Notes: generated by a model not told the origin, from the sequence alone. Shown: positions 6,970-16,615, numbered from the stretch's first letter. The stretch is DNA of 64,000 bases from Chryseobacterium binzhouense (GCF_007474545.1 NZ_VKOG01000003.1:186001-250000), one strand, 5' to 3'. Numbers and translations are program-made.

Positions 6970-7053
6970 GTCATTGTAAGCAAAGCGAAGCAATCCGTTT
7001 AAAATACTTGTGCAGATTTAAGAGATTGCTTCGTCGTTCGTCCTCGCAATGAC
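6970..7053. repeat. Palindromic 84-bp repeat, copy B
   Basis: Close copy of 5200-5283, located 3 bases past the hutU stop codon. The arms TCATTGTAAGCAAAGCGAAG and TTCGTCGTTC-CTCGCAATGA are imperfectly complementary. Confidence 0.8.
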
Positions 7054-7056
7054 ATT

Positions 7057-9042
7057 TTAAAACAAGCTCTCATCCACAAAATTCGGGAGCGTCACTTTCA
7101 GATTCGGTTCTGCTTCCATGGCTCTTTTAATGGCGAAAACAGCACCTTCATTTCTTGCCCAGCTTCGTCTTGAAATTCCGTTATTTACGTCCCAGAAAAG
7201 CATTGATTTTAATCTTCTGTCGGCATCATCGCTTCCATCGAGCAACATCCCGAAACCACCGTTAATGACTTCGCCCCATCCTACTCCGCCTCCGTTGTGG
7301 ATGGAAACCCAGGTTGCTCCACGGAAACTGTCGCCAATCACATTGTGAATCGCCATATCTGCCGTAAATCTCGAACCGTCATAAATATTGGAAGTCTCTC
7401 TGTACGGAGAATCTGTCCCCGATACATCATGATGATCTCTTCCCAAAACCACCGCTCCGATTTCTCCGTTGGCAATAGCTTTGTTGAAGGCTTCAGCGAT
7501 TTTCATTCTTCCTTCCGCATCGGCATATAAAATTCTTGCCTGCGAACCGACCACGAGATTATTTTCCTGCGCTTCTTTGATCCACTGAATATTGTCTTTC
7601 ATCTGCTGCTGAATTTCTTCCGGAGAAGTTTTAATCATTTCCTCTAAAACTTGGCAGGCAATTTCATCCGTTTTCTGCAGATCTTCCGGTTTTCCGCTTG
7701 CACAAACCCAACGGAACGGTCCGAAACCATAATCAAAACACATCGGTCCCATAATATCCTGAACGTAAGAAGGGAATTTGAACTCTCTTCCCAACGTAGG
7801 ATGATCTGACATTACATCGGCTCCGGCTCTTGAAGCTTCCAGTAAAAAGGCGTTTCCGTAATCAAAGAAATACGTTCCTTTTTCTGTATGTTTATTGATG
7901 GCTGCAGCGTGTCTTTTCAAAGTCTCCTGAACTTTTCCCTTGAATAATTCAGGGTTTTCTGCCATCATGATATTGGATTCTTCAAAGCTTTGTCCGGCAG
8001 GATAATATCCTCCCGCCCAAGGATTGTGAAGCGAAGTCTGATCGCTGCCAATATCAATTTTTATGTTTTCCTGATCAAATTTTTCCCAAACCTCAACGAT
8101 GTTTCCAAGATAAGCCAGAGAAACCGATTCTTTATTTTCCTGCGCTTTTCTTACTCTTTCTACCAGTTTATCCAGATTTTCATGGATTTCGTTCACCCAT
8201 TTCTGGTCGTGACGAATCTTGGTAATCTTCGGGTTAACTTCTGCACAAACCGTCACACAACCTGCAATATTTCCTGCTTTTGGCTGTGCTCCGGACATTC
8301 CGCCCAAACCTGAAGTCACGAACAATCCGCCTTTTGGTGCTTTATTTATTTTTCTGAATGCATTCAAAACCGTAATTGTTGTTCCGTGAACAATTCCCTG
8401 CGGACCGATATACATATAACTTCCCGCAGTCATTTGCCCGTACTGCGAAACCCCCAAAGCATTGAATTTTTCCCAGTCATCGGGTTTAGAATAGTTAGGA
8501 ATTACCATCCCGTTTGTCACGACCACTCTCGGCGCATCTTTATGCGAAGGAAATAATCCCATCGGATGACCGGAATACATCACCAGAGTCTGTTCGTCCG
8601 TCATTTCAGACAGATATTTCATGGTTAAAAGATACTGCGCCCAGTTGGAGAAAACTCCTCCGTTTCCACCGTAAGTAATCAATTCGTGAGGATGTTGCGC
8701 TACAGCATAATCCAGATTGTTCTGAATCATCAGCATAATCGCTTTTGCCTGCTCAGATTTTCCGGGATATTCAGAAATTGGTCTGGCTTTCATTTCGTAA
8801 TCCGGACGAAAACGGTACATATAAATTCTTCCGTATTCATCAAGTTCTTTTCTGAACTCCAGAATTAACTCTGCATGAAATTGAGGTTCGAAATACCGTA
8901 AAGCATTCTTTAATGCTAATTTTTTTTCTTCTTCCGTTAAAATTTCTTTACGTTTCGGAGCGTGGTTGATGTTGGTTTCGTATGGTTTCGGTTGTGGCAG
9001 CTGGCTTGGAATACCCTGCTGTATTTGCTCTTTGAAAGTCAT
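7057..9042 (-). CDS. hutU: Urocanate hydratase
   Basis: Converts urocanate to imidazolone propionate, the second step of histidine degradation, using tightly bound NAD+. At 661 residues it matches the longer urocanase form. Signature segments in order are GGNGGVFSNWAQYLL, YSGHPMGLFP, QMTAGSYMYIGPQGIVHGTT, TSGLGGMSGAQPKAGNIAGC (NAD-binding), GSDQTSLHNPWAGGYYPAG, FGPFRWVCASG (the active-site Cys) and HNGGGVGWGEVINGGFGM. The start ATG at 9042 gives a full N-terminus. No other hut gene is present nearby, so the gene stands alone here. Its 3' end is the apparent target of repeated insertions, with two relics at 5288 and 6061. Confidence 0.95.
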   Translation of the reverse strand: MTFKEQIQQGIPSQLPQPKPYETNINHAPKRKEILTEEEKKLALKNALRYFEPQFHAELILEFRKELDEYGRIYMYRFRPDYEMKARPISEYPGKSEQAKAIMLMIQNNLDYAVAQHPHELITYGGNGGVFSNWAQYLLTMKYLSEMTDEQTLVMYSGHPMGLFPSHKDAPRVVVTNGMVIPNYSKPDDWEKFNALGVSQYGQMTAGSYMYIGPQGIVHGTTITVLNAFRKINKAPKGGLFVTSGLGGMSGAQPKAGNIAGCVTVCAEVNPKITKIRHDQKWVNEIHENLDKLVERVRKAQENKESVSLAYLGNIVEVWEKFDQENIKIDIGSDQTSLHNPWAGGYYPAGQSFEESNIMMAENPELFKGKVQETLKRHAAAINKHTEKGTYFFDYGNAFLLEASRAGADVMSDHPTLGREFKFPSYVQDIMGPMCFDYGFGPFRWVCASGKPEDLQKTDEIACQVLEEMIKTSPEEIQQQMKDNIQWIKEAQENNLVVGSQARILYADAEGRMKIAEAFNKAIANGEIGAVVLGRDHHDVSGTDSPYRETSNIYDGSRFTADMAIHNVIGDSFRGATWVSIHNGGGVGWGEVINGGFGMLLDGSDDADRRLKSMLFWDVNNGISRRSWARNEGAVFAIKRAMEAEPNLKVTLPNFVDESLF

Positions 9043-9310
9043 AGTTCAGTTTAAAATTCTTTGGTTGAATGCTGAAATTATAGTTCTAAAATCAAGGTTT
9101 TAAAGATATAAAGAAAAATTTATACCTGAAACAGGCTTCGACATGTGTTTTAAAAAGCTTTTGAAGCAAAAAGTATTTCACAAAATCATCAGGTTTTTTA
9201 TATTTGGCATCTGCGGAAGTGTTTGTATGAAACTTTACAGAATCCAGATAGACCGAAGAATTATTTATTAAATATAACTGTTTTACAATCAATATTAAAA
9301 TACACATCAA

Positions 9311-9811
9311 ATGAGAGAAGAAAACCTGAATAAACTGAAAAGTATTTTTTCTGACCTAAAAAGTGAAGAACAAAAACTGAAAGAAAGTCTGGAAAAGAAG
9401 AAAACCGAAGAAGATCTTTTTCTTGAAGAGTTCAAAAAACTCTGCAAAAATATTATTGATCCCAAAATGCAGGAATTCAGAAGAATGCTGAGAGAAAACG
9501 GTTTTGGATGTAAAATCTCAGTAAATGAGGAAAACCGGGAAGGAAAAGGAATCAATTCCAGAGCTCATATCAAACTTCAGATTTCCAGAAATCCTGATTC
9601 TAATTTTTATACCAACAGTAAATTTCCGCATATCATGTTTATCGGAAATATTGTTTCCAAAAGAATCGAAATTCACGAGGATACTATTTTTCAGAACGGA
9701 ACAGGAAGTGCCGCTCTTAAAGAGCAAACTTATTCTATAGAAAATCTTAATGAAGAAATTACAGAGCAGGAAATCTTGCATTCTATTGAGAATATTCTGA
9801 TGAATAAATAG
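9311..9811 (+). CDS. Hypothetical coiled-coil protein
   Basis: A 166-residue protein that I do not recognise. Residues 1-45 form a charged coiled coil (NLKSEEQKLKESLEKKKTEE-like heptads). A beta-rich C-terminal half follows, containing AHIKLQISRNP and FPHIMFIGNIVSKRIEIHED. No signal peptide, membrane segment or enzyme motif. Codon use looks like real coding sequence, the opposite-strand frames are worse, and the start ATG at 9311 is the first in frame. The gene is single. The 268 bases before it (9043-9310) show no gene I can support. Confidence 0.6.
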   Translation: MREENLNKLKSIFSDLKSEEQKLKESLEKKKTEEDLFLEEFKKLCKNIIDPKMQEFRRMLRENGFGCKISVNEENREGKGINSRAHIKLQISRNPDSNFYTNSKFPHIMFIGNIVSKRIEIHEDTIFQNGTGSAALKEQTYSIENLNEEITEQEILHSIENILMNK

Positions 9812-9856
9812 CCAAGATTTTCAGGTTTAGAAAAATAATCAGTAAAAACCAGTTTA

Positions 9857-9886
9857 ATAAAAAAGGAGAATCATTTCTGATTCTCC
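9857..9886 (-). terminator. Terminator of the initiator tRNA operon
   Basis: A perfect 9-bp stem GGAGAATCA (9865-9873) with TGATTCTCC (9878-9886). On the minus strand a T-run follows (A residues at 9859-9864). It lies just after the CCA end of the last tRNA. Confidence 0.75.
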
Positions 9887-9892
9887 TGTTGG

Positions 9893-9965
<73 letters not shown>

Positions 9966-10005
9966 GTATATTTTCTGAAACGTTTACCGAAAACGTTATG
10001 CTTAG

Positions 10006-10078
<73 letters not shown>

Positions 10079-10114
10079 ATATATTTTTGCACTCTAAATG
10101 GTAAGTGACCTTAG

Positions 10115-10187
<73 letters not shown>

Positions 10188-10254
10188 ATATTGGACTGCA
10201 AATATACGAATAATTCTTAAAAATGCAAGTTTTTCTTTTAAATAAGGCATATTC

Positions 10255-10284
10255 TTTGATTCAATCTAAATATTCGTACATTTG
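10255..10284 (+). promoter_or_regulatory. Promoter of the tsaC operon
   Basis: TTTG (10255-10258), an 18-base spacer, then TACATTTG (10277-10284). The -7 box ends only 3 bases before the ATG at 10288, so the transcript is predicted to be leaderless or nearly so. Confidence 0.65.
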
Positions 10285-10287
10285 TTT

Positions 10288-10899
10288 ATGGCAAAAATTT
10301 TAAAAATATATCCAGATAATCCTCAGGAAAATCTTATCAATGAGGTAATTAAGACATTGAATAATGGTGGACTTATCATCTACCCTTCTGATACGGTATA
10401 TGCTTTGGGTTGTAATATTTTTGACATTAAAGCAATGGAAAAACTTGCCCAGCTAAAAAAGCAAAAACTGGAAAAAGCAAAATTTTCTATCATTTGTAAT
10501 GATCTGAGCCATCTTTCGGATTTTACAAGACCTATTGATACTTCTATATTCAGATTTCTGAAAAGCCATCTTCCGGGTCCGTTTACTTTTATCCTTGATG
10601 CCAACAAAAACCTGCCTTTAGCCTACAAAAACCACAAAACTATCGGGATACGGGTTCCTGATCATCCTATCCCGCAGTTAATTGTAGAAAAACTGGGACA
10701 CCCTATCGCTTCTACGTCTATTAAAGATGACGACGAGATTATTGAATATTCTACTGATCCCGAACTCATTGCTGAAAAGTACGATCATCTGGTTGATATT
10801 GTGATTGATTCCGGCTATGGAGATAATGTAGCATCAACCATTGTAGATCTAACTTCCGGTGAACCAGAGATCATTCGTCAGGGAAAAGGAGAAATATAG
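10288..10899 (+). CDS. tsaC: L-threonylcarbamoyladenylate synthase (TsaC/YrdC/Sua5 family)
   Basis: Makes threonylcarbamoyl-AMP from Thr, bicarbonate and ATP, the first step of the t6A37 modification of ANN-decoding tRNAs. The 203-residue protein has the YrdC fold: GGLIIYPSDTVYALGCN (near 27-43), LKKQKLEKAKFSIICND (the KxR-type basic region), HLPGPFTFILDAN, IGIRVPDHP and the ASTSIK nucleotide-binding motif. It ends after the YrdC domain and lacks the extra C-terminal Sua5 domain. A TTG at 10282 is also in frame, but it lies inside the -7 promoter box, so the ATG at 10288 is preferred. First gene of an operon with the next three. Confidence 0.9.
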   Translation: MAKILKIYPDNPQENLINEVIKTLNNGGLIIYPSDTVYALGCNIFDIKAMEKLAQLKKQKLEKAKFSIICNDLSHLSDFTRPIDTSIFRFLKSHLPGPFTFILDANKNLPLAYKNHKTIGIRVPDHPIPQLIVEKLGHPIASTSIKDDDEIIEYSTDPELIAEKYDHLVDIVIDSGYGDNVASTIVDLTSGEPEIIRQGKGEI

Positions 10900-10911
10900 A
10901 TCTGCTTTAGA

Positions 10912-11613
10912 ATGAGTTTAAACGGTAGATATTCTTTAGGTATAATCCTCACCTTTGTATTGCTTACTGCTTTTATGCTGTACTCAATGCCTGTTATCAA
11001 TATTTTTTTCCAGTATAAAGCAGTAACACCAGATTTGTTTTTTTATAACAGACTTTCGCTATGGCTGGTTTTAGCATTGGTTTTATTGTATAATTTCTTT
11101 ATAGAAGACAGATCTTTTTTCGTTTGGGAAGATAAAAAATATTCTTTTCTGTTTTATTTGAGTGCTGTTGCCGTATTGTATCTTATATGTACAATTGGCG
11201 GTGCTCTTCTGAACGGTATTATCATTTTTCTGACAGAAGAAAAAATCAGCAAAAGACTCGCAGAGTTCAAAATTTTATTTCAAGACAATTATCTGCTAAT
11301 AGCATTTACCTGTCTTACCGCAGGAGTGATTGAAGAACTGCTGATAAGGGCTTACATTCAGCCAAGAATTGAAAAAATTTATAACAGTCCGATGCTGGGC
11401 GTGGTGGGTTCTGCACTTTTGTTTGGACTTCTTCACAGTACTTACGGAACAATCGGGCAAGTTGCGGTTCCGTTTTTTATAGGACTTGTTTTTGCCATGT
11501 TTTATAAAGTATATTCCAATATTAAAATTCTGATCATCTGTCATTTTCTTATTGATTTCATTTCTTTGATGATGATGAATCTGATCGATATTAAACACTT
11601 ATCTTTATTATAG
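10912..11613 (+). CDS. CPBP family intramembrane metalloprotease
   Basis: A 233-residue polytopic membrane protein with about six to seven hydrophobic helices. It has the Abi/CPBP (CAAX protease-like) motifs in the C-terminal half: EELLIRAY (the EExxxR motif, about 142-149), FGLLHSTYG (about 166-174) and the final CHFLIDF with the third His. The Glu and His residues form the intramembrane active site in this family. Members range from prenyl-protein processing to bacteriocin immunity; the substrate here is unknown. It is 12 bases after tsaC and 2 bases before yaaA, so it is part of that operon by spacing. Confidence 0.85.
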   Translation: MSLNGRYSLGIILTFVLLTAFMLYSMPVINIFFQYKAVTPDLFFYNRLSLWLVLALVLLYNFFIEDRSFFVWEDKKYSFLFYLSAVAVLYLICTIGGALLNGIIIFLTEEKISKRLAEFKILFQDNYLLIAFTCLTAGVIEELLIRAYIQPRIEKIYNSPMLGVVGSALLFGLLHSTYGTIGQVAVPFFIGLVFAMFYKVYSNIKILIICHFLIDFISLMMMNLIDIKHLSLL

Positions 11614-11615
11614 TT

Positions 11616-12374
11616 ATGAAAATTATAACTTCTCCCGCAAAACTGATGAATGTAGATTATTCAACTGATCTTCTTCGTTCCACAACACCCAAATTTATTG
11701 ATGAAGCAGCATTAATCCAATCTTATTTAAAAGAAAAAACTCCCAAATATCTTTCAGAATTAATGGAAATTTCGTCTAAACTCGCTGACGAAAACTGGGA
11801 AAGAAACCAAAAATGGAAAGCCAAACCAACGGCAAAAGAATCATGTCCTGCCCTATTTGCTTTTACGGGAGAAGTTTACAGGGGTTTAGATGCCAAAAGC
11901 TTAGATAAAAAAGCCGTGGATTATCTTCAAAAAAATCACCGAATACTTTCCGGATTGTATGGATTACTAAAACCTTCTGACAAAGTAATGCTTTACCGTC
12001 TGGAAATGGGAAGAAATTTTGAATTTGAAGAATATAAAAACCTCTACAGCTTCTGGACAGAAAAAGTAACTGATCTGCTTAATTCTGAGATGAAAAAAAA
12101 TGAAATCCTTCTTAACCTTGCAAGCAACGAATATGTAAAAGTAATTGACCGAAAAAAACTGAATCATCAGATGATTAATTTCGATTTTTATGAGCTGAAA
12201 GAAGGAAAACTGAAAACCATTGTTGTTTATACCAAACATGCAAGAGGTCTCGTCGCAAGATTCTGCGCAGAAAATAATGCTGAAACGCTGAACGATGTAA
12301 AAGCATTCAACTATGAAGGCTACAGAATTGATGAAGAAAAATCAACGGATAACCATCTTGTTTTTGTACGATGA
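11616..12374 (+). CDS. yaaA: Peroxide stress protein YaaA
   Basis: A 252-residue cytosolic protein of the UPF0246/DUF328 family. It shows the family start KIITSPAKLMNVD, the central PALFAFTGEVYRGLDA, HRILSGLYGLLKPSDKVMLYRLEMG and the terminal basic segment YTKHARGLVARFCAEN. In E. coli, YaaA lowers free intracellular iron and limits hydroxyl-radical damage during H2O2 stress. Length is normal for the family. The stop codon overlaps the start of prmC in an ATGA arrangement, implying translational coupling. katG is nearby in the window, but in a separate unit. Confidence 0.92.
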   Translation: MKIITSPAKLMNVDYSTDLLRSTTPKFIDEAALIQSYLKEKTPKYLSELMEISSKLADENWERNQKWKAKPTAKESCPALFAFTGEVYRGLDAKSLDKKAVDYLQKNHRILSGLYGLLKPSDKVMLYRLEMGRNFEFEEYKNLYSFWTEKVTDLLNSEMKKNEILLNLASNEYVKVIDRKKLNHQMINFDFYELKEGKLKTIVVYTKHARGLVARFCAENNAETLNDVKAFNYEGYRIDEEKSTDNHLVFVR

Positions 12375-13222
12375 AATTTGAAAAAATAAAGAAAATTTTT
12401 GCTCAAAACATTTCTGATTTATATGAAGAATCGGAAAACCGTTTTATGTTTCAACTGTTTGCCGAACATATTCTGGGCTGGAATACAATTCAACAAAGAC
12501 AGTTTTCAGATAAGGAAATCTCAGAAGAACATGAAAGAAAATTCAGACACATTATTTCAGAACTAAAAACAGGAAAACCTTATCAGCAGATTTTGGGTGA
12601 AACTGAATTTTACGGAATGAAAATTTTTGTGGATGAAAATGTGCTGATTCCACGTCCGGAAACGGAAGAGCTGCTGGAAATTGCACTACAAAAAATCCAA
12701 AGTTCTGAACTCAAAATTCAGGATATGAAAATTCTTGATATCGGAACCGGGAGCGGAATCATTCCTTTAGTTTTGAAAAAACATTTTCCTGAAGCTGTAG
12801 TTTACACCGTTGACTTCTCTGAAGAAGCCTTGAAAACTGCCAGAAAAAATGCAGAATTTCATCAGTCTGACATTCATTTCATTCATGCTGATTATCTTAA
12901 TTACGATCTGAAGCAGAATTTCGATATTATTATTTCAAATCCACCTTATATTGGAATAAATGAAGAAACTGAAATTGCTGATGCTGTTAAAAACTTTGAA
13001 CCCACAATGGCGTTGTTTTCTCCTACTTCAGATGCGCTGATTTTTTATAGAAAAATTGCAAAAGATGCAAAGAAATATCTGCATAAAAACGGGTTTGTAT
13101 TTCTTGAAATCAATCAGAAATTAGGACATGAAACATTGGCTTTATATGAAAAAGATTTCACTGAAGCGGAACTAATAAAAGATCTTAGCGGAAATGACAG
13201 ATTTATAGTAGTTAAAAAATAA
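12371..13222 (+). CDS. prmC: Release factor glutamine N5-methyltransferase
   Basis: Methylates the Gln of the GGQ motif of peptide release factors RF1 and RF2, using SAM. The 283-residue protein has an N-terminal helical domain (1-80), the RPETEELLE motif, the SAM-binding loop ILDIGTGSGIIPL (about 124-136) and the catalytic SNPPYI (about 196-201), which is diagnostic for glutamine methylation. It overlaps yaaA by 4 bases and is the last gene of the tsaC operon. It is followed by a convergent gene. Confidence 0.92.
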   Translation: MKFEKIKKIFAQNISDLYEESENRFMFQLFAEHILGWNTIQQRQFSDKEISEEHERKFRHIISELKTGKPYQQILGETEFYGMKIFVDENVLIPRPETEELLEIALQKIQSSELKIQDMKILDIGTGSGIIPLVLKKHFPEAVVYTVDFSEEALKTARKNAEFHQSDIHFIHADYLNYDLKQNFDIIISNPPYIGINEETEIADAVKNFEPTMALFSPTSDALIFYRKIAKDAKKYLHKNGFVFLEINQKLGHETLALYEKDFTEAELIKDLSGNDRFIVVKK

Positions 13223-13319
13223 AGACTGAATAAAGATTGAACTCCTACAAGGTTGTCTTTTCTCTGCATTTTTTTACGGCTAAAAGGAAATTTCGATATT
13301 ATATCTGAAAGACTCAAAA

Positions 13320-14846
13320 TTATTTATGGGCAGCAATATTGTTTAAAATCCATTCCAGCTGCACATCTTTTTTATCAATTACATCCTGCAAACTTTCTAT
13401 GACTTCAACATCAGGAACAACGCCCCGCTGTTTCCCTTCAAACTCAATGTTAGGCTGCACCAAAAGCAAGCCAATCGGAAATTCTATTTTAGAATGGGGT
13501 AACTTTTGATAAGAATAAAATCCTGCTACCGTTCCGTCATTGGCGCCTCCCGTTTCTTCACCTACCAAAACAGCTCGTTTGTTATACTTTAATTTTGACG
13601 AAATTACCGATGAGGCAGAGAAACTGCTTCCGTTGATGAGTACATATACTTTCCCTGAAAAAGCATCTTCTTTAGGCTTTGTAGATTTATTTTCTTTCCT
13701 CTTGTAATACACAATTCCGTCTTTGCCTTTGTAAACATTAAAAGCCTGATAAAAAAAGTAACCGGGATAAGCCAGACTTTTGAAAGTATACTGCAGCGGA
13801 TTGGCTTTTCGAAAATAATTGGTTCTGAACGGACTCATTCTGGAGGTTAATTCTGAAGGTTTGATCAGGACAAAAGGTTCTTTCGCAAGATAAGAGTAGA
13901 GATTATTGATCTCAGAAAGCGAGCCTCCGTAATTGTTCCTGATGTCAATAATCAGATAGGAAGATTGGGCATTTTTAATTTTAGAAAATGTTTCTTTATA
14001 AAATTTCTGTGAGAAAGTTCCCGAAAAGCTCTTGATCTTCATATATGCAACCGTACTGTCTCTGTCCAGAAATTTAAAACTCCTGTTATAAGAATTGCTG
14101 AATGCTACATAATCGTTGATCTTTTTTTCAGGAGTTCTTTTTCGGTCTGTTTTTTCTTTTTCGAGCTCTTTTTCGTTCTTTGATTGTCGTTTTAAAATGA
14201 TTTGCTTTCTTTTGTTTTCATAAAGCGTTTCAATTTTTGCGCTGTCCAGAATTCCTTTTTCAGCAACATAAAAATTAAAGAAAACATCGTTCAGATAATA
14301 AGGCTGGAACGTCGTATTTTCACCATCACTATTGATTAATTTACTATATTTTATGATATATTTTGAAACAGGTTCATCATTAATACTCAGGAGTTCTGTT
14401 CCCGGTTTAATATTCTCAACAGAATCTTTATTCTCTGTAAAATAAAGATGCTCACCCTCAAGACGGTACTCAAATCTTCCGAAAAGTCCTTTTTTATTTT
14501 TCAGTGTTTTAATTTCTTTTTTTGAAAATCTTTTTGCAGGCATTCTAAGAGAAAGATGACCTTCTTTGATCTGCGCAATAACAGGCTGCAATTTGAAATA
14601 AAACTGTACAGAATTGAGCGGCTTATTTATCGTATTTTTGATGCTGTCAAATTTATAATCAAGTTCCTTTTTAGAGATGTACCAGTATAGTTTTGGATGA
14701 AGCTGCTGAAGTTTAGAATAAGCAAAGTCTACATCTTTTCTGAGATTTTCCGGAGAGATCATTTCCAGTCTCTGCTCGTTATAGTTTTTCACAGAAGTAC
14801 AGGAAGAAAAAATGACTGCTAAAGCAATAAAAAAAAGATATTTCAA
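13320..14846 (-). CDS. S41 family (tail-specific protease-like) lipoprotein
   Basis: A 508-residue exported protein. The N-terminus MKYLFFIALAVIFSSCTS is a lipoprotein signal with the lipid-modified Cys at 16. A helical pre-domain follows (about 30-110), then a PDZ-like region (PGTELLSINDEPV, about 165-178). The S41 core comprises LIIDIRNNYGGSLSEIN, KVYVLINGSSFSASSVIS (with the nucleophile-type Ser) and VLVGEETGGANDGT. A Lys/Glu-rich insertion lies at about 235-260. S41 proteases cleave misfolded or C-terminally marked periplasmic proteins. The catalytic assignment is by motif only. Convergent with prmC and divergent from the MBL gene. Confidence 0.82.
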   Translation of the reverse strand: MKYLFFIALAVIFSSCTSVKNYNEQRLEMISPENLRKDVDFAYSKLQQLHPKLYWYISKKELDYKFDSIKNTINKPLNSVQFYFKLQPVIAQIKEGHLSLRMPAKRFSKKEIKTLKNKKGLFGRFEYRLEGEHLYFTENKDSVENIKPGTELLSINDEPVSKYIIKYSKLINSDGENTTFQPYYLNDVFFNFYVAEKGILDSAKIETLYENKRKQIILKRQSKNEKELEKEKTDRKRTPEKKINDYVAFSNSYNRSFKFLDRDSTVAYMKIKSFSGTFSQKFYKETFSKIKNAQSSYLIIDIRNNYGGSLSEINNLYSYLAKEPFVLIKPSELTSRMSPFRTNYFRKANPLQYTFKSLAYPGYFFYQAFNVYKGKDGIVYYKRKENKSTKPKEDAFSGKVYVLINGSSFSASSVISSKLKYNKRAVLVGEETGGANDGTVAGFYSYQKLPHSKIEFPIGLLLVQPNIEFEGKQRGVVPDVEVIESLQDVIDKKDVQLEWILNNIAAHK

Positions 14847-14995
14847 GGTTAAGCGGTTTAAAAAATAAAATTACTAAAACTTTATTGAAAATAAAAAGTA
14901 AAACAGAAACTCATCCGTCAGTTAAAAAAGTTGATTAACTTTATCATTATTAAGAATCATTCATTATTGTTTTATATTTAAAAAAAAAAAAACAA

Positions 14996-16087
14996 ATGAT
15001 CTATTTTTTAATTATTATTGCTGTACTATTTGTATCGGCTTATTTCATTCTTTCATCAGAAGTTTTCGGAGCAAATCCGAAAGGAAAACGCCGGGAAAGA
15101 ATTTTACAGTCTAAAAACTTCAAAAACAAGCAGTTTCAGAATCAGAGTTTTACTCCTCAGTTTGCAGAAGGCTATTCTATGCCCAAAGTAATGTCAGAAT
15201 TTTTTTTAGGCAAAAAAGATCCTTTATTGAAGCCTGCCCAGGCTATACCCGCAATACATTCAGACCTGAAGAATTTACCTCAGGATAAGGATGTTTTTGT
15301 CTGGCTGGGACATTCTTCTTACTTCTTAAAAATTGAAGGTGTTTCGTTTTTGATAGATCCTGTTTTAAGTAAATACGGCTCGCCTTTTCCGATATTTAAC
15401 AAAGCTTTTGAAGGTTCAGATATCTTTAAACCTGAAGATATTCCTGCTATTGATTATCTTGTCATTACCCACGATCATTACGATCATCTTGATTTTCCTA
15501 CGGTAAAAGCAATCCGCAACAGGGTTGAAAAAGTCATTCTTCCTTTGGGAGTCGGAGCGCATTTTGAAAGATGGGGATATTCTGAAGACCAGCTAATAGA
15601 AGAAGACTGGGACGCTGTTGTTGAGCTTAAAAAACAATTTAAGATTACCTTTACACCCGCAAGACACTTTTCCGGAAGAAAATTTAGCCGAAACAATACT
15701 TTATGGACATCCTACGTACTTCAGTCATCTTCAATGAAGATATTTTTGGGCGGCGACAGCGGCTATGATACCCATTTTAAAAATATAGGAAAAAATTTCG
15801 GACCTTTTGATCTTGCCATTCTGGAAAACGGACAGTATAATGAAGCATGGAAATATATTCACGCGCTACCGGAAGATGTGATACAGGCAAGTCTTGATAT
15901 CAATGCAAAGAAAATAATCCCTGTTCATTCCGGAAAATTTGCACTGGCGCTTCATCCCTGGAACGAACCGCTTCAAAAAGTGACTTCTTTGGCAAAAGAA
16001 CACAACATTAAAGTTTTAACACCGAAAATTGGCGAAGTTTTAGAACTCCACAATGATGAAACATCATTCGAACGGTGGTGGCAATAA
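14996..16087 (+). CDS. MBL-fold metal-dependent hydrolase (UlaG/NAPE-PLD-like)
   Basis: A 363-residue protein anchored by one N-terminal hydrophobic helix (1-20). The metallo-beta-lactamase fold starts at WLGHSSYFLKIEG. Metal-binding motifs are THDHYDHLD (the HxHxDH motif, about 158-166), a His in ARHFSGR (about 222), GGDSGYD (about 251) and VHSGKF near the C-terminus. This arrangement is that of UlaG and NAPE-phospholipase D-like hydrolases, which act on lactones or phosphodiesters. The natural substrate cannot be told from sequence. It is separated by 1 base from a convergent GNAT gene. Confidence 0.85.
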   Translation: MIYFLIIIAVLFVSAYFILSSEVFGANPKGKRRERILQSKNFKNKQFQNQSFTPQFAEGYSMPKVMSEFFLGKKDPLLKPAQAIPAIHSDLKNLPQDKDVFVWLGHSSYFLKIEGVSFLIDPVLSKYGSPFPIFNKAFEGSDIFKPEDIPAIDYLVITHDHYDHLDFPTVKAIRNRVEKVILPLGVGAHFERWGYSEDQLIEEDWDAVVELKKQFKITFTPARHFSGRKFSRNNTLWTSYVLQSSSMKIFLGGDSGYDTHFKNIGKNFGPFDLAILENGQYNEAWKYIHALPEDVIQASLDINAKKIIPVHSGKFALALHPWNEPLQKVTSLAKEHNIKVLTPKIGEVLELHNDETSFERWWQ

Positions 16088-16088
16088 C

Positions 16089-16376
16089 TTAATCGTGCCA
16101 GATTCCTTTATATCTTTTCGGGTGATTTTCTAGCTGTTGCCTTACAAAATCGCATTCCGGATCTATCATCAGATCTTTTTCTTCGGCATAATTTACAAGC
16201 TTGTCTAAAAGCAGCTTTGCAAAGCCATGCCCTTCATGCTTTTCATCAATTTTTGTATAGTAGACATTCAGAAGCCTCCCGTCTAAAGAGATTGACATAT
16301 ACCCAACTTTTTCATCATCTATAATAAGTTGAAGCTCATCTTGATACGGAGATATTTGAAATTTAATATTATTCAT
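16089..16376 (-). CDS. GNAT-type N-acetyltransferase, short form
   Basis: A 95-residue protein matching the small one-domain Gcn5-related acetyltransferase group. It has a beta-hairpin start, a YYTKIDEKHEGHGFAKLLLDKL acetyl-CoA-binding loop and helix (about 40-61), and a CDFVRQQLENHPKRY end typical of this subfamily. The acceptor substrate is unknown. The start ATG at 16376 gives the normal length. It is divergent from katG across a 245-base AT-rich gap (16377-16621) in which I see no gene and no clear operator. Confidence 0.8.
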   Translation of the reverse strand: MNNIKFQISPYQDELQLIIDDEKVGYMSISLDGRLLNVYYTKIDEKHEGHGFAKLLLDKLVNYAEEKDLMIDPECDFVRQQLENHPKRYKGIWHD

Positions 16377-16615
16377 AATAACTTATTTATAATGGTTGAT
16401 ATTGAGATCGTTTTCATTTTAAAACTACAAAAATTTAATGAATATTTCAAACTAAAATTTGTAATTTAGATAGCGTATTGAAATATTATAGATTTTAATA
16501 ATTAATTTTAAAAATATAATTAATTTGATCTATCACGTAAATTATCTTTAAAAATTAAAAAACTATCCTTAACAATTATTCTTATTTTAATTTTGAAATA
16601 TTAATTGAAAAATAA

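Noticed and set aside
9092-9310. 72-codon minus-strand frame between hutU and the coiled-coil gene
   Set aside because: AT-rich, hydrophobic-basic composition without domain or start context; it looks like open intergenic sequence.
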